NCBI GenBank assembly: GCA_045612485.1
Contig: JAZKZE010000058.1
Coordinates: 1-47,198, forward strand
Length of the DNA stretch: 47,198 bases
Direction of reading: 5' to 3'
DNA from: RGIG5327 sp045612485
GTDB taxonomy: Bacteria > Verrucomicrobiota > Lentisphaeria > Victivallales > UBA1829
A program made the translations under genes and the position numbers. Numbering within the stretch: the first letter of the stretch is position 1; each line of letters starts with the position of its first letter. Positions 1-9,404 of the stretch are shown here, in pieces. The notes below the pieces were generated by a model. It was given only the letters and a program-made list of their open reading frames with translations, did no database searches and was not told where the DNA came from.

Positions 1-1
1 C

Positions 2-859
2 AAAAAAAATTATAAAAACTACACATCCTTACGCCCGACAGGGCGCACTTCACGCTTTTTTTGCGAATGCAAAAAAAGCTCTTCACACCTTCACACCTTC
101 ACTCAATCGGCGTTTACGCTGATTGAACTATTGGTGGTTATTGCCATTATTGCCATCCTCGCCGGAATGTTGCTGCCTGCCCTGAACCGGGCAAGAGATT
201 TTGCCAGAAAGATTTCCTGCACCAGTAACATGAAACAGATCGGACTTGCCTTCAGTTTTTACAATGCAGACAATAAAGAATATTACCCCGGAGGACTTAT
301 ACAGAATCTGGGCAGCAATGTTGACGGCAAACCCTGGCCTCACGCATTGATTATTCACGGGAAGTATATTCCTGTAAAAGTAATGCTCTGCCCCGCCATG
401 GTATGGAAAGATAAAAAAGGTAACTCTGCTCTTCCTCCGAAAATAGATTCCGATGGAACGATCACTGCAAACGGTCAGACTCTCCCTTACGGCTTCAATG
501 CCCACTGTCTGGGCAGTAACTACGGGGCGACACAGGATACTACCAAAGCCCTCAATACCCAGGCAAAACTTGCGGAAATCAAACATTTTTCCAAAATTTA
601 TCTCTGTATTGAGACAAAAGATGAAGATTATTCTTACGGGAACTGTTATGGTTACGCAAAAAAAGTAAACAATCTTCCGGACAGTTTCCGTCACAAAGGC
701 GAAATGAATATCGTTTACGGAGATGGTTCTGTACGCAACAAGAAGATCAGAAATCGTTTCAATCCATATAATATCGGCGATTTGGATATATATAACGGCA
801 CCGCCGCAAACCGTCCGGTCTGCTGGGACGGCGGCAGATTCGGCAACAATAACCGCTGA
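2..859 (+). CDS. Type II secretion-like pseudopilin, H-X9-DG (DUF1559-type), 5' truncated
   Basis: The reading frame is open from the window edge with no in-frame ATG before the pilin core, so the true start lies upstream. The core FTLIELLVVIAIIAILAG is a class III prepilin signal plus hydrophobic N-terminal helix; Ala precedes the Phe at the expected cleavage point. Near the C-terminus the protein has His, nine residues, then Asp-Gly (FRHKGEMNIVYGDGS), the H-X9-DG hallmark of planctomycete/lentisphaeral pseudopilins. About 38 residues precede the core, rich in Ser, Thr, Arg and Lys, and their DNA contains two perfect hairpins, so this leader may derive from a repeat. The next gene starts 26 bases downstream and encodes a large secreted glycosidase-like protein, so the two are probably co-transcribed. 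The role is inferred: a cell-envelope pseudopilin possibly helping secretion or display of the neighbour. Confidence 0.85.
   Translation, partial: KKNYKNYTSLRPTGRTSRFFCECKKSSSHLHTFTQSAFTLIELLVVIAIIAILAGMLLPALNRARDFARKISCTSNMKQIGLAFSFYNADNKEYYPGGLIQNLGSNVDGKPWPHALIIHGKYIPVKVMLCPAMVWKDKKGNSALPPKIDSDGTITANGQTLPYGFNAHCLGSNYGATQDTTKALNTQAKLAEIKHFSKIYLCIETKDEDYSYGNCYGYAKKVNNLPDSFRHKGEMNIVYGDGSVRNKKIRNRFNPYNIGDLDIYNGTAANRPVCWDGGRFGNNNR
32..79. repeat. Two perfect inverted repeats within the pseudopilin leader
   Basis: CGCCC (32-36) pairs with GGGCG (41-45) over a 4-base loop. GCTTTTTTTGC (54-64) pairs with GCAAAAAAAGC (69-79) over the loop GAAT, an 11-bp perfect stem. Directly after comes an 8-base tandem repeat CTTCACAC (81-88, 89-96, partial 97-102). 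All of it is read through as coding sequence for the pseudopilin leader. Such dense palindromes in a coding leader are unusual and suggest a repetitive element joined in frame. Confidence 0.8.
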
Positions 860-885
860 CAATATCCCTGATCAGGAGAATAAAA

Positions 886-3800
886 ATGAAATTTTCTTTA
901 TTTACATTCACGCTCTCTTTTTGTCTTTTTTTCAGCAATTTTCCTCTTTCAGCCCTTTCAGAATATGCTGAAGCACAAAGGGCTTTGAAGGAAGGTAAAT
1001 TCTTCCGGCCCGGAAAAAATGATGGAACGCAGACAAACTTTTTCAAACATCTTGCCCCTCCCAAAGAAGGCCGTCCCCTCTCTTTATGGATCCTGCCGGA
1101 AGGAATGTTGCAGCTGCGTTATGTTATGACCAACGGCCGCGGCGGTCAGATCAATATCCATACGGCAACCAACCGTTTCACCATTCCCGCCGTCCCCAAA
1201 AAGAAACTTGCCAAAAAGAATGTGAGTATAGGGCAGTATATGATCAATTTTACCGGATTGCCCCTGAAAACATTATTCATCAAGCCCAATCCGGAAGTGA
1301 TCGATGCCGCCATTCTTGCGGAAATGGATCTGAAAAAATATCCGGATGCAAATAAAGAACTGCTCCATTTGAAGATGGTGCAGAAGGGGGAAAAACTTTC
1401 CTTTTACATCAATGGAAATTATGCCGGAAGTTTTCAGGAAGGGACAATGGCATCCATTACTGCCGTTCTCAATCCCCGTTCCGCAAAGATATTGGAACTA
1501 TCCGGAAAAGAAAAGGCTTATCCGGGTTTTGAAAGGATCGATCTCTCTTCCAGAGCAAAATATGAGATCCCGGCAAAGATTTCTCTTTCAGAAAAATTGC
1601 CTGTTCCCATGCGGGAAAATATCACGCACGCCGTTGATATGCGGAAGATCCGCCCCCTTGCCGATAAAGCCGGCTACCGTAATAAAGATCTTTCCAGAAC
1701 CGCCTTTGACGGACTGGATACAACATTGCATGTAAGTATTCCATCTGCAAGATATATGAAAGGGTATGTCCTTTGCGCCCCCATCCCCGGAAGTGACAGT
1801 AATACGCTCCCCGCCTTCCGCATGGTGATGACCCGTTATGCCAAATACGGAAGAGCCAATGATGCTATGGTGAAAGCGGAAGCAGACCTTTCTTCCGGAA
1901 GTGATAATATCCGTAAAGTGGGGACAGCGGTTCTTACCGTGAACGGTGAAGAAAAGAATGTTCCCCTCTATCTTGTGACCTTATCTCTTCCCCACAGTAA
2001 AATTGAAGATATTATTTCAAAAGATACCTGGAGCGTACTACCTTTCCGGGATTTTCTGGATATAGATATACAGGGCCCCGGAGCAAGAACCACCAAAGAA
2101 AAGCTCCGTTCCTCCCTTGCCCTTTTCGGTATTACTTTAGAGAAAAATCCTGTGGATATTGTCCTTAAACAGAGGAATCCTGGAAATTTATTTATCGAAT
2201 CAGACGGCACGCCTGAAATCCCTGTGGAAGTGACCGGAAGAAAAGCAGGAAACTATGTTCTTTCCTATACCTGTAAAGATGTGGACAATAAAAAAGTCCT
2301 CTCCGGTAAAAAAGAATTTACCATAGAAAAAGGGGAAAAGAAAATCCTTCCTGTAAAATTTGCGACCGCCGGAAATGGATATTTTTCAGTGGAATTTGAT
2401 CTTCTGGAAAATGAACAGAACCTTACCAATTTAAAAACATCTTTTGTCAAACTTTCCTCCTTTGCGAGAAAATGGAAAAGCGGCTCTTCCCCCTACTCCT
2501 CCTGGTACTGGGGCAACGCCCATAATCTTACTGCCGATATGGATCAATGGGGAAAAATCCTTAAGAAACTCGGTATTTTCATGGTAAGCTGTGCCACGAC
2601 CCATTCGGAAGCGGAATGGCAGAAATACGGTATATCCTTTGCCCAGTTCCCTAATATGCTGGAAAGGATCTATACAGCCAAAAACATTCTTTCCGATGAT
2701 CCCGCACTCTGGGAGAAAATGGAAAAAGAACTCATCCGTCAGGTGTCCGAACTTGTAAAAAGGTATCCTTCCTGTAAAAAGATCCTTCTTCAGCATGAAA
2801 GTTATCAGGGGGATTATAAAAACTTCCCCCGCACACTGCTGAAAAAAGCCCCCCGTAAATGGGATGAAAAACGGGAAAAACTGGAAAAGTCAAGAGTAAA
2901 AGCTGCAATGGAATATTGCAGGATCATCCGCAAAAACTTCCCCCATTTGAAGATCGTGTTCGGCAACGCCTGCTGGGCGCAGGAGATGATCGAATCTTTT
3001 GCCGCAAGAGGTTTTGATCCCTCTCTTGTGGATCAAATCGGAAGTGAAGCAGTTGGCTCCTGGGTGGCAAGTCCGGAATGTTTCAGTTTGTGGAATCCGG
3101 ACGGTAGTGCTTATGTTCTGCGGGAAACCGCCCGTGTAAACGGCTTTAAAACACAGAGCATGACCGCCACATACGAATGGAGCTGCCGTTCCTCCAATCC
3201 CACGGACAATATGAAAAACCCCCGGGAAAGTGCCATCCGTCAGGCACAATGGCTCATAAGAGATGCAATGACCGCATTTTCCTATAATTTTGACTCCATT
3301 CCCCTGATGTCTGTCACCGATACTGGTACAGCCTATAATAACGGCAGAACTTACGGGGCTTTGGGCTGTATGGACAGACAGTTCAACCCCAAACCCCTCG
3401 CCGCCGCCATAGGTACACTTACCGGGATCATGGATGAAGTAAAGTTTGTCAGAAGTGTGGATAGTCCCGTGGATATTTTTCTTTTTGAATTCAAACGCGC
3501 TGACGGGAAAAATATCTATGCACTGTGGACTGCCAAAGGTTCGGCAAAGTGCCGGATCAAAGTTACCGGTAAAGAAGGAAAGATCCTTTCCAAAGATCTT
3601 TACGGAAGAGAAAGTTTCTATACTGTAAAAAATGGCAGTATCGAAACGGAAAGTAATGATTCTGTCCGGTACTTTATTACAGAAGGAAAACTGGAAAATC
3701 TTTCCCTGATCTCCCGGAAATATCCCACAATGGATGAACCGGAAAAACTTTTGAAAACCGTCAATATCCACGCATCCGGTTTGGAAAGAGTCACCGTAAA

Positions 3801-4986
3801 AGATGACCGTATCGACGGCAGAGAGATCAATGACCGCTCCTTCCAGGCATCCTTCCTTGTTTCCTCTTCCATCAAAGATGTGAACGACAAGGAAAAAGGA
3901 AAAAGCGTGGCAGTGAAATTTGATGTATCCACCCTTCCCGATGACCATTGGTATCATGGCGGCTACACCATGTACCGTTTCAAAAAGCCCATTCCCATTC
4001 CGGCAGGGGCGGACGGTATCGGTATGTGGGTGAAGGGCAACGGCAGTCTGGGGCGTCTTGCATGGGAAGTAAAGGACAATAGAGGCAGATCCTTTATTTC
4101 CAACGGTGACCCCCGCAACGGGGCAAATGCACTTAACGCCATGTATGACAATGAATTTTACTCCCCCTCCTGGCGTTTCATGTATATGGCACTTACGCCG
4201 CTGATGGCACAGCCCAAATCCTGGTATTCATTGCAATGGCACGGTAATGGAGCGATCAGTACGCCGAAAGAAGTAACAGGGATATTGCTTTCCACAAGCA
4301 ATAAACTTCCCAGGATCTTTGAATTGCAGAAAGTAACCAATCAGGAGATCCGTTTCAGAAAAATCGTCTTTTTCTCTGCTCCAGGAGCAACAGAAGAAGA
4401 GCGTATGAAAGCAATAAACACTCTTTCTCCGGAAGCGGCAAGAGTCCACAATAAAAAGGATGATACCGCAAAGAAACCTGCAAAACAGGAAAATAATGTA
4501 CAGCAGACCGCAGGGGAACTTGTGCAGAATGGTTCCTTTGAGCGTCTTGCCCTCCCCTCCGGGAAACAGATCCCTTCCGGCTGGGTTCTTCAGGGAAGTG
4601 AATTTCCTCTTGTATGGGAAATGCACCCTGTTCCCGGGAAAAAACATAAACCGGTCGTGGAAGTCAGAAAGGAAGGAAATAACCACTCGTTGCGTATGGC
4701 AGGTACTTTCGTATGCACAAAAGTACCTTTGAAAGATCTTCCGGCAGGCAATTATCTTTTCAAAGCAAAAATCAAAGGTACGGGTATGCTTGCAGCACGC
4801 TTCTTCTATCAGGGGGGAACTTCCAAAGCCATCCGTTTCCGTCCGGCAAGAAACGGCAACTGGAAAGAGGTTTCCGGAAGTATTGAACTTCCCGCAGGAA
4901 AAACAAAAATCTATCTTGTTCTTCAGCAGGGAGCCTCCAAAGGGGATCTGCTGATGGATGATGTTTCTCTGAAAGTTCAGAAATAA
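886..4986 (+). CDS. Large secreted glycoside-hydrolase-like protein with C-terminal carbohydrate-binding-like domain
   Basis: 1366 residues, with a Sec signal peptide (hydrophobic stretch to about residue 24, ending SALS). A GGAG ribosome site precedes the ATG. Residues about 30-500 look like beta-sandwich domains. Residues about 530-880 look like a TIM barrel: alternating hydrophobic strands and helices, with Glu638 in ILLQHESY and Glu721 in DQIGSEAVG placed as candidate acid/base and nucleophile of a clan GH-A type enzyme (inference). Residues about 960-1180 resemble another jelly-roll. The C-terminus from about 1211 (VQNGSFER ... GWVLQG ... DDVSLKV) has the typical start and end of a CBM4/9-like galactose-binding fold. 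I cannot assign a GH family or substrate. It follows a pseudopilin gene and ends before a bidirectional terminator. Confidence 0.75.
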   Translation: MKFSLFTFTLSFCLFFSNFPLSALSEYAEAQRALKEGKFFRPGKNDGTQTNFFKHLAPPKEGRPLSLWILPEGMLQLRYVMTNGRGGQINIHTATNRFTIPAVPKKKLAKKNVSIGQYMINFTGLPLKTLFIKPNPEVIDAAILAEMDLKKYPDANKELLHLKMVQKGEKLSFYINGNYAGSFQEGTMASITAVLNPRSAKILELSGKEKAYPGFERIDLSSRAKYEIPAKISLSEKLPVPMRENITHAVDMRKIRPLADKAGYRNKDLSRTAFDGLDTTLHVSIPSARYMKGYVLCAPIPGSDSNTLPAFRMVMTRYAKYGRANDAMVKAEADLSSGSDNIRKVGTAVLTVNGEEKNVPLYLVTLSLPHSKIEDIISKDTWSVLPFRDFLDIDIQGPGARTTKEKLRSSLALFGITLEKNPVDIVLKQRNPGNLFIESDGTPEIPVEVTGRKAGNYVLSYTCKDVDNKKVLSGKKEFTIEKGEKKILPVKFATAGNGYFSVEFDLLENEQNLTNLKTSFVKLSSFARKWKSGSSPYSSWYWGNAHNLTADMDQWGKILKKLGIFMVSCATTHSEAEWQKYGISFAQFPNMLERIYTAKNILSDDPALWEKMEKELIRQVSELVKRYPSCKKILLQHESYQGDYKNFPRTLLKKAPRKWDEKREKLEKSRVKAAMEYCRIIRKNFPHLKIVFGNACWAQEMIESFAARGFDPSLVDQIGSEAVGSWVASPECFSLWNPDGSAYVLRETARVNGFKTQSMTATYEWSCRSSNPTDNMKNPRESAIRQAQWLIRDAMTAFSYNFDSIPLMSVTDTGTAYNNGRTYGALGCMDRQFNPKPLAAAIGTLTGIMDEVKFVRSVDSPVDIFLFEFKRADGKNIYALWTAKGSAKCRIKVTGKEGKILSKDLYGRESFYTVKNGSIETESNDSVRYFITEGKLENLSLISRKYPTMDEPEKLLKTVNIHASGLERVTVKDDRIDGREINDRSFQASFLVSSSIKDVNDKEKGKSVAVKFDVSTLPDDHWYHGGYTMYRFKKPIPIPAGADGIGMWVKGNGSLGRLAWEVKDNRGRSFISNGDPRNGANALNAMYDNEFYSPSWRFMYMALTPLMAQPKSWYSLQWHGNGAISTPKEVTGILLSTSNKLPRIFELQKVTNQEIRFRKIVFFSAPGATEEERMKAINTLSPEAARVHNKKDDTAKKPAKQENNVQQTAGELVQNGSFERLALPSGKQIPSGWVLQGSEFPLVWEMHPVPGKKHKPVVEVRKEGNNHSLRMAGTFVCTKVPLKDLPAGNYLFKAKIKGTGMLAARFFYQGGTSKAIRFRPARNGNWKEVSGSIELPAGKTKIYLVLQQGASKGDLLMDDVSLKVQK

Positions 4987-5094
4987 AGGGTTCGGAGGAG
5001 TACGGAAAAGTACGGAGAGGTACAAAAGAAAATATCATCTCCCGGATCCTCCGGAAGAGAAATAAAAACTTTTCCCGCTTACGGGTACATAAAA

Positions 5095-5122
5095 AAAGGA
5101 CTGCCGGAAACGGCAGTCCTTT
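5095..5122. terminator. Bidirectional intrinsic terminator
   Basis: AAAGGACTGCCG (5095-5106), loop GAAA, CGGCAGTCCTTT (5111-5122): a 12-bp perfect stem with a tetraloop, flanked by A and T runs on both sides. It serves the secreted protein gene on the plus strand and the RND pump gene on the minus strand, which converge here. Confidence 0.93.
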
Positions 5123-5141
5123 CTGTTTTTATCCTTCAGCC

Positions 5142-8100
5142 TTATTCGGCATCTTCCGGAACAGATAACTTCATGTGAAATTTCTTTTTCAGCCATTCAC
5201 GGATCCTCTGGAAGAGTGCATACAATGCAGGGGTGAAGACGATCCCTACAAAGGTGGCAAGCAACATTCCGGAGAAAGTAGTGATCCCGATAGCACGGCG
5301 GCTTCCGGAACCGGCACCGGTAGCAATAACCAGCGGGAATACACCAAAGAGAAAACTCCATGCTGTCATCATCACCGCACGGAAACGCAAGTCAGCACCG
5401 TTGACCGCTGCCTGGAAGATGGATACACCATTTTCCCGTTCCTGCTTGGAAAATTCCACCATAAGAATGGCATTTTTAGCAGCAAGACCGATAAGCATGA
5501 CAAGTCCCAGCTGGGCATAAATACTCATGGTTTCCTTCATAACGATCAGCCCCAGTAATGCCCCCAGAATGGCAAAGGCAACAGAAAGCATCACAGGAAT
5601 GGGAATCGTCCAGCTTTCGTACTGGGCAACAAGGAAGAGATAGGCAAAAGTCAGAGCAAGGAGCATAAGGTAAATGATCTGCCCTTCGTTCTGCTGTTCC
5701 TGATAACTCATACCGGTCCATTCCACATGGTAGTTTTCCGGCAGTTTCACCTGTTCGATCAGGGTCATCAGACGTTTGGAGGAAACCCCGGGCTTTGCCT
5801 TGGCGTTAAGTCCGGCAGAGGTCATTTTGTTGAAACGCATCACCTGACGGGGACCGACCATATACCGCAAGGTTCCCAGAGAGGTAAGCGGGATCATTTC
5901 CCCTTCATTGTTGGGGATCATAATATCCCGGATGTCATCCAGACTTACACGGTTATTGGCTGTGGACTGGATCTTCACCTGATAGTTTTTACCCATCATG
6001 GTAAAGTCGTTCACATAATAGGAGGCAAGTTTGGACTGCAAAGTGGAGTAGATGCTGCTTGTGGCAACTCCCAGAGTTTCCGCTTTTTCCCGGTCGATGT
6101 CCAGATAAAGCTGGGGGGTATCGGCGTTATAGGGAGTCATGGCGTACAATGTTTCCGGCTTGCTCATAAGTTCCATGGCAAGCCGTTTCATATTGGCGGA
6201 AAGTTCCGCAGGCGGTACATCCCCGATTCCGCAGATATTTCCAGTCACACCACCGGAAAGCCCCAAGCCCATGATGGCGGGCGGAGTAAAGAGAATGAAG
6301 GAGGCATCCGTAATGGAAGCAAGTTTTGCCTGGAGTGTTCTCTGAATGGCACCGATCTGGAGATCGGGAGTGGTTCTTTCCGACCAGTCTTTCAGGTCGA
6401 TAAACGCCATACCAACGTTTTCACTCATACCGGACATAAGACTCATACCGGAAACAATAAGAGTGGATTTTACCCCGGGAACAGTCATAACGATCTTTTC
6501 CATCTGTTCCATTACTTTGTTGGTACGGGTTACAGATGCTCCGGAGGGAAGTTCCACGTTGGCAAAGATGACCCCTTTATCCTCTTCCGGCAGGAAGGAG
6601 TTGTCGATGCGGAAGAAGAGGAAGTAGATAAGAGTACAGGCAGCGGCAAAAAGTATGACCGTCACAATGGCTCTGCGGGCAACAAGACGTACAAGGAAAA
6701 GATACCATTTTCTGCCGCCGTCAATAACAAAGTTGATCGGAGCAAAGATCTTATGGGGCTTTTCGGCAGGAGGCCGCAGAATAATGGAACAGAGAGCCGG
6801 ACTCAGGGTCATTGCCACAACCGTGGAAAGACACAGGGAAATACACATGGTCACAGCAAACTGCATATAAATGGCTCCAACCATACCTCCGTAGAAGGCA
6901 AGCGGAGCGTAACAAGCCACAGTCACCAGAGTTGTTGCAATAATGGCTCCTGTGATCTGTTCCATACATTTGATGGCGGCCTGTTTCGGGGAAAGTTTCT
7001 CCCTCTGCATCAATGCCTGACAGTTTTCCACCACAACGATAGCATCGTCGCAGAGAGAACCGATGACCAGGATCAAACCGAACATGGTAAGAAGGTTGAT
7101 ACTGTAGTCAAGGGCATACATGAAGGGGAATGTCCCGATAAGAGCAATAGGAATGGCAATGGAGGGAACAAGAGTTGCCCGCCAGTCCTGAAGGAAGAGC
7201 CAGGTGATAAGCACAACAAGAAGAAGTGCTATAACAATGGTGGTAATGATTTCATTAAGTGTCACCTGAATGAACTGGGTGGGATCGTAAGCAACTTTGT
7301 AACTTACCCCTTTGGGAAAACGGTTTTCCCATTTTTTCAGTTCGGCCTTCACATTGTTCATTGTGGCAAGAGCATTGGCTTCCGGAGTACGGTAAATAGC
7401 AACCCCTACGACCTCTTTACCCATAAAGTTACAGCTTCCCGCATAGGAACTGGAACCAACTTCCACACGGGCAATATCTTTAAGTCTTACGATACTTCCG
7501 TCGGTATCCCGGCGGATAATGATATTTTCAAACTCGGAAGCAGTTTTCAATCTGCCCTGGACGTTGAGTTTGTAATAAAGGTATTTATTACTTTCCTCCG
7601 CACCGATAGAACCGGATGCTGCCTGTACATTCTGGGAATTGATCGCAGAGCTCACATCCTTTACAGAAATACCCAGACCGGACATACGCAGGGGATCGAG
7701 CCACACACGCATGGAGTATTCTTTGATAGACATCACATCCGCATTGGAAACCCCTTCCAGACGGGTGAGTGCATCTTTGATATTGGCATCCACATAGTTA
7801 TTAAGCTGCATAAGATCAAGGGTACTTCCGTCGGTAAGGAAGCATACGGCTGCAAGAATATCGCCGCCCCGTTTGGTTACCGTTACACCAATCTGCATAA
7901 CTTCCGCAGGCAGTTTGGGTTCAGCACGCTTGATGGCATTCTGCAAGTTCACCATGGCAATATCCGTATCGGTACCGCTTTTGAAGGTGACTTCGCAGGA
8001 ATAGTTACCGGAGTTGTCACTTGTGGAGGAGAAATAGAGAAGGTCATCCACACCGTTGATCTGGTCTTCCAGAGGCATGGCGACAGTCTGGGCGATCACA

Positions 8101-8267
8101 TCCGCACTGGCACCGGTATAGGTGGCAGCTACATGCAGAGTGGGGGGAGCGATCTCCGGATACTCCGCAACCGGCAGTTTATACAAACTGATAAGCCCGG
8201 CAATGACCATCACCACGCTGATGACGATGGCGAAACGGGGCCGTTCAATAAAGATCCTTGAAAACAT
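5142..8267 (-). CDS. RND multidrug efflux permease, HAE1 (AcrB/MexB) family
   Basis: 1041 residues, the normal length for AcrB-type proton-driven inner-membrane exporters. The N-terminus MFSRIFIERPRFA and PVAEYPEIAPP are HAE1 signatures. The proton-relay aspartates fall at Asp407 and Asp408 (SLCDDAIVVVEN), exactly as in AcrB, and the relay lysine is Lys931 (GLAAKNAILM). Twelve TM helices in two sets of six and two large periplasmic loops are expected from the sequence. The start has a GGAGAAG ribosome site. It lies 3 bases after the membrane-fusion gene, so the pair is one operon. No TolC-like outer-membrane factor or dedicated regulator is encoded alongside, so the pump probably borrows an outer-membrane channel from elsewhere. 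Substrate unknown. Confidence 0.96.
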   Translation of the reverse strand: MFSRIFIERPRFAIVISVVMVIAGLISLYKLPVAEYPEIAPPTLHVAATYTGASADVIAQTVAMPLEDQINGVDDLLYFSSTSDNSGNYSCEVTFKSGTDTDIAMVNLQNAIKRAEPKLPAEVMQIGVTVTKRGGDILAAVCFLTDGSTLDLMQLNNYVDANIKDALTRLEGVSNADVMSIKEYSMRVWLDPLRMSGLGISVKDVSSAINSQNVQAASGSIGAEESNKYLYYKLNVQGRLKTASEFENIIIRRDTDGSIVRLKDIARVEVGSSSYAGSCNFMGKEVVGVAIYRTPEANALATMNNVKAELKKWENRFPKGVSYKVAYDPTQFIQVTLNEIITTIVIALLLVVLITWLFLQDWRATLVPSIAIPIALIGTFPFMYALDYSINLLTMFGLILVIGSLCDDAIVVVENCQALMQREKLSPKQAAIKCMEQITGAIIATTLVTVACYAPLAFYGGMVGAIYMQFAVTMCISLCLSTVVAMTLSPALCSIILRPPAEKPHKIFAPINFVIDGGRKWYLFLVRLVARRAIVTVILFAAACTLIYFLFFRIDNSFLPEEDKGVIFANVELPSGASVTRTNKVMEQMEKIVMTVPGVKSTLIVSGMSLMSGMSENVGMAFIDLKDWSERTTPDLQIGAIQRTLQAKLASITDASFILFTPPAIMGLGLSGGVTGNICGIGDVPPAELSANMKRLAMELMSKPETLYAMTPYNADTPQLYLDIDREKAETLGVATSSIYSTLQSKLASYYVNDFTMMGKNYQVKIQSTANNRVSLDDIRDIMIPNNEGEMIPLTSLGTLRYMVGPRQVMRFNKMTSAGLNAKAKPGVSSKRLMTLIEQVKLPENYHVEWTGMSYQEQQNEGQIIYLMLLALTFAYLFLVAQYESWTIPIPVMLSVAFAILGALLGLIVMKETMSIYAQLGLVMLIGLAAKNAILMVEFSKQERENGVSIFQAAVNGADLRFRAVMMTAWSFLFGVFPLVIATGAGSGSRRAIGITTFSGMLLATFVGIVFTPALYALFQRIREWLKKKFHMKLSVPEDAE

Positions 8268-8270
8268 TTC

Positions 8271-9404
8271 TTACTTCTCCATCACAGGTTTAACAGGTAC
8301 ACCGGGATAGACTTTGTTTGTCCCGGCAACGATCACAGTTTCCCCGGCTTTCAGACCTTTTTCAACAAGGATCCGTTCCCCGTTGCTGTTGCCCGGGATA
8401 ATGGCACGTTTCACAGGAACATTGTTTGCTCCCACCACATACACAAAAGCCGTCTTACCGTCATGCATCACAGCAGAAGGAAGCACAGCAGGAAGTTTCT
8501 TGTGCAGATCTTTACGGACGGAGACTCTTACAGTCATACCGGGATAGAGCTGCAAATTTTTATTGGAGAATTTTGCATACAGAAGAATGGAGTCGGTCTT
8601 GCGGTTGACTTCGTTGTTGAGGAATTCCACTTTACCGTTTTCTTTGAGAACAGTACCGTCAGCAAGAGTCACTTTCACAGTAGTATTTGTCTTCATATCC
8701 TTGAGTGAATCAAATATGGAGAGAAGATCCGCAGAACTCATGGCAAAACGCACACGGATGGGAGCAACCTGGACAATGGTCACAAGGGCCCCGGAAGAGG
8801 GTGTGATATAGTTGCCTTTTGTAAAGTTGGTCACACCTGCGATCCCGTCGATGGGAGCGATGATGGTAGTATTTTTCAGATTATCTTTTGCAGAAATAAG
8901 GGCGGCTTCCGCAGCGAGGAGGGCGGCTTTGCTCCCTTCCATGGCGGAACGGGAATTTTCCCAGGCATCCCGGCTTACAGCATTCTGTTTCATCAGAGCA
9001 TTGTTACGCTCATAACTGCTCAATGCGTAATTATATTTTGCTTTACATTCAGCTATTTTTGCTTCACAGCTTTTCACAGTGGCATCATACTGTACAGGAT
9101 CAAGTTTGTACAGCACCTGTCCTTCTTTCACCTGTGCGCCGTCAGCAAATCCCACTTTCATGATTTCGCCGGACACCCGGGGTACAACATTCACGACGGC
9201 AACAGAAACCGTCTGTCCCACATAGTTGCGTACCAGAACATCTTCGGCAGTAAATACTTTTGCCACTCCCACAGTGGGACTGGGCATCGCAGGCATCGCC
9301 GGAGCCTTTTTTGCCGGATTTTTTTCCTGACCGCAGAGAGCAGTACCGGCAAGCAGAAGAAGCAGGCAGGCAATGCGTGTCATTTTACAGTTTTGTTTTT
9401 TCAT
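8271..9404 (-). CDS. RND efflux periplasmic adaptor (membrane fusion protein, AcrA/HlyD family)
   Basis: 377 residues. The N-terminal signal segment (basic residues, then a LLLLLAGTALCG core) directs export; the Cys lacks a normal lipobox (Leu at -1), so signal peptidase I processing is as likely as lipidation. The mature part has the half-lipoyl motif region (VVPRVSGEIMKVGFADGAQVKEGQVLYKLD), a coiled-coil hairpin at about residues 105-170 rich in Ala, Lys and Glu, the second half-lipoyl region (TIIAPIDGIAG) and a beta-barrel domain (LYPGMTVRVSV). It bridges the RND permease encoded immediately downstream to an outer-membrane channel. An AAGGA ribosome site precedes the ATG, and a near-consensus promoter lies about 75 bases upstream. 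Confidence 0.95.
   Translation of the reverse strand: MKKQNCKMTRIACLLLLLAGTALCGQEKNPAKKAPAMPAMPSPTVGVAKVFTAEDVLVRNYVGQTVSVAVVNVVPRVSGEIMKVGFADGAQVKEGQVLYKLDPVQYDATVKSCEAKIAECKAKYNYALSSYERNNALMKQNAVSRDAWENSRSAMEGSKAALLAAEAALISAKDNLKNTTIIAPIDGIAGVTNFTKGNYITPSSGALVTIVQVAPIRVRFAMSSADLLSIFDSLKDMKTNTTVKVTLADGTVLKENGKVEFLNNEVNRKTDSILLYAKFSNKNLQLYPGMTVRVSVRKDLHKKLPAVLPSAVMHDGKTAFVYVVGANNVPVKRAIIPGNSNGERILVEKGLKAGETVIVAGTNKVYPGVPVKPVMEK

Noticed and set aside
128..862. Open frame antisense to the first pseudopilin
   Set aside because: The plus-strand frame has the prepilin core and H-X9-DG; the antisense frame shows no recognisable feature.
4987..5030. GTACGGA-like short tandem words after the large secreted protein gene
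   Set aside because: Only two to three imperfect copies, too short to claim a functional repeat.
5727..8261. 844-codon open frame antisense to the RND permease
   Set aside because: It mirrors the permease codon pattern; the translation is rich in His, Gly and Cys with no domain, and it has no ribosome site. The RND frame has exact family motifs.
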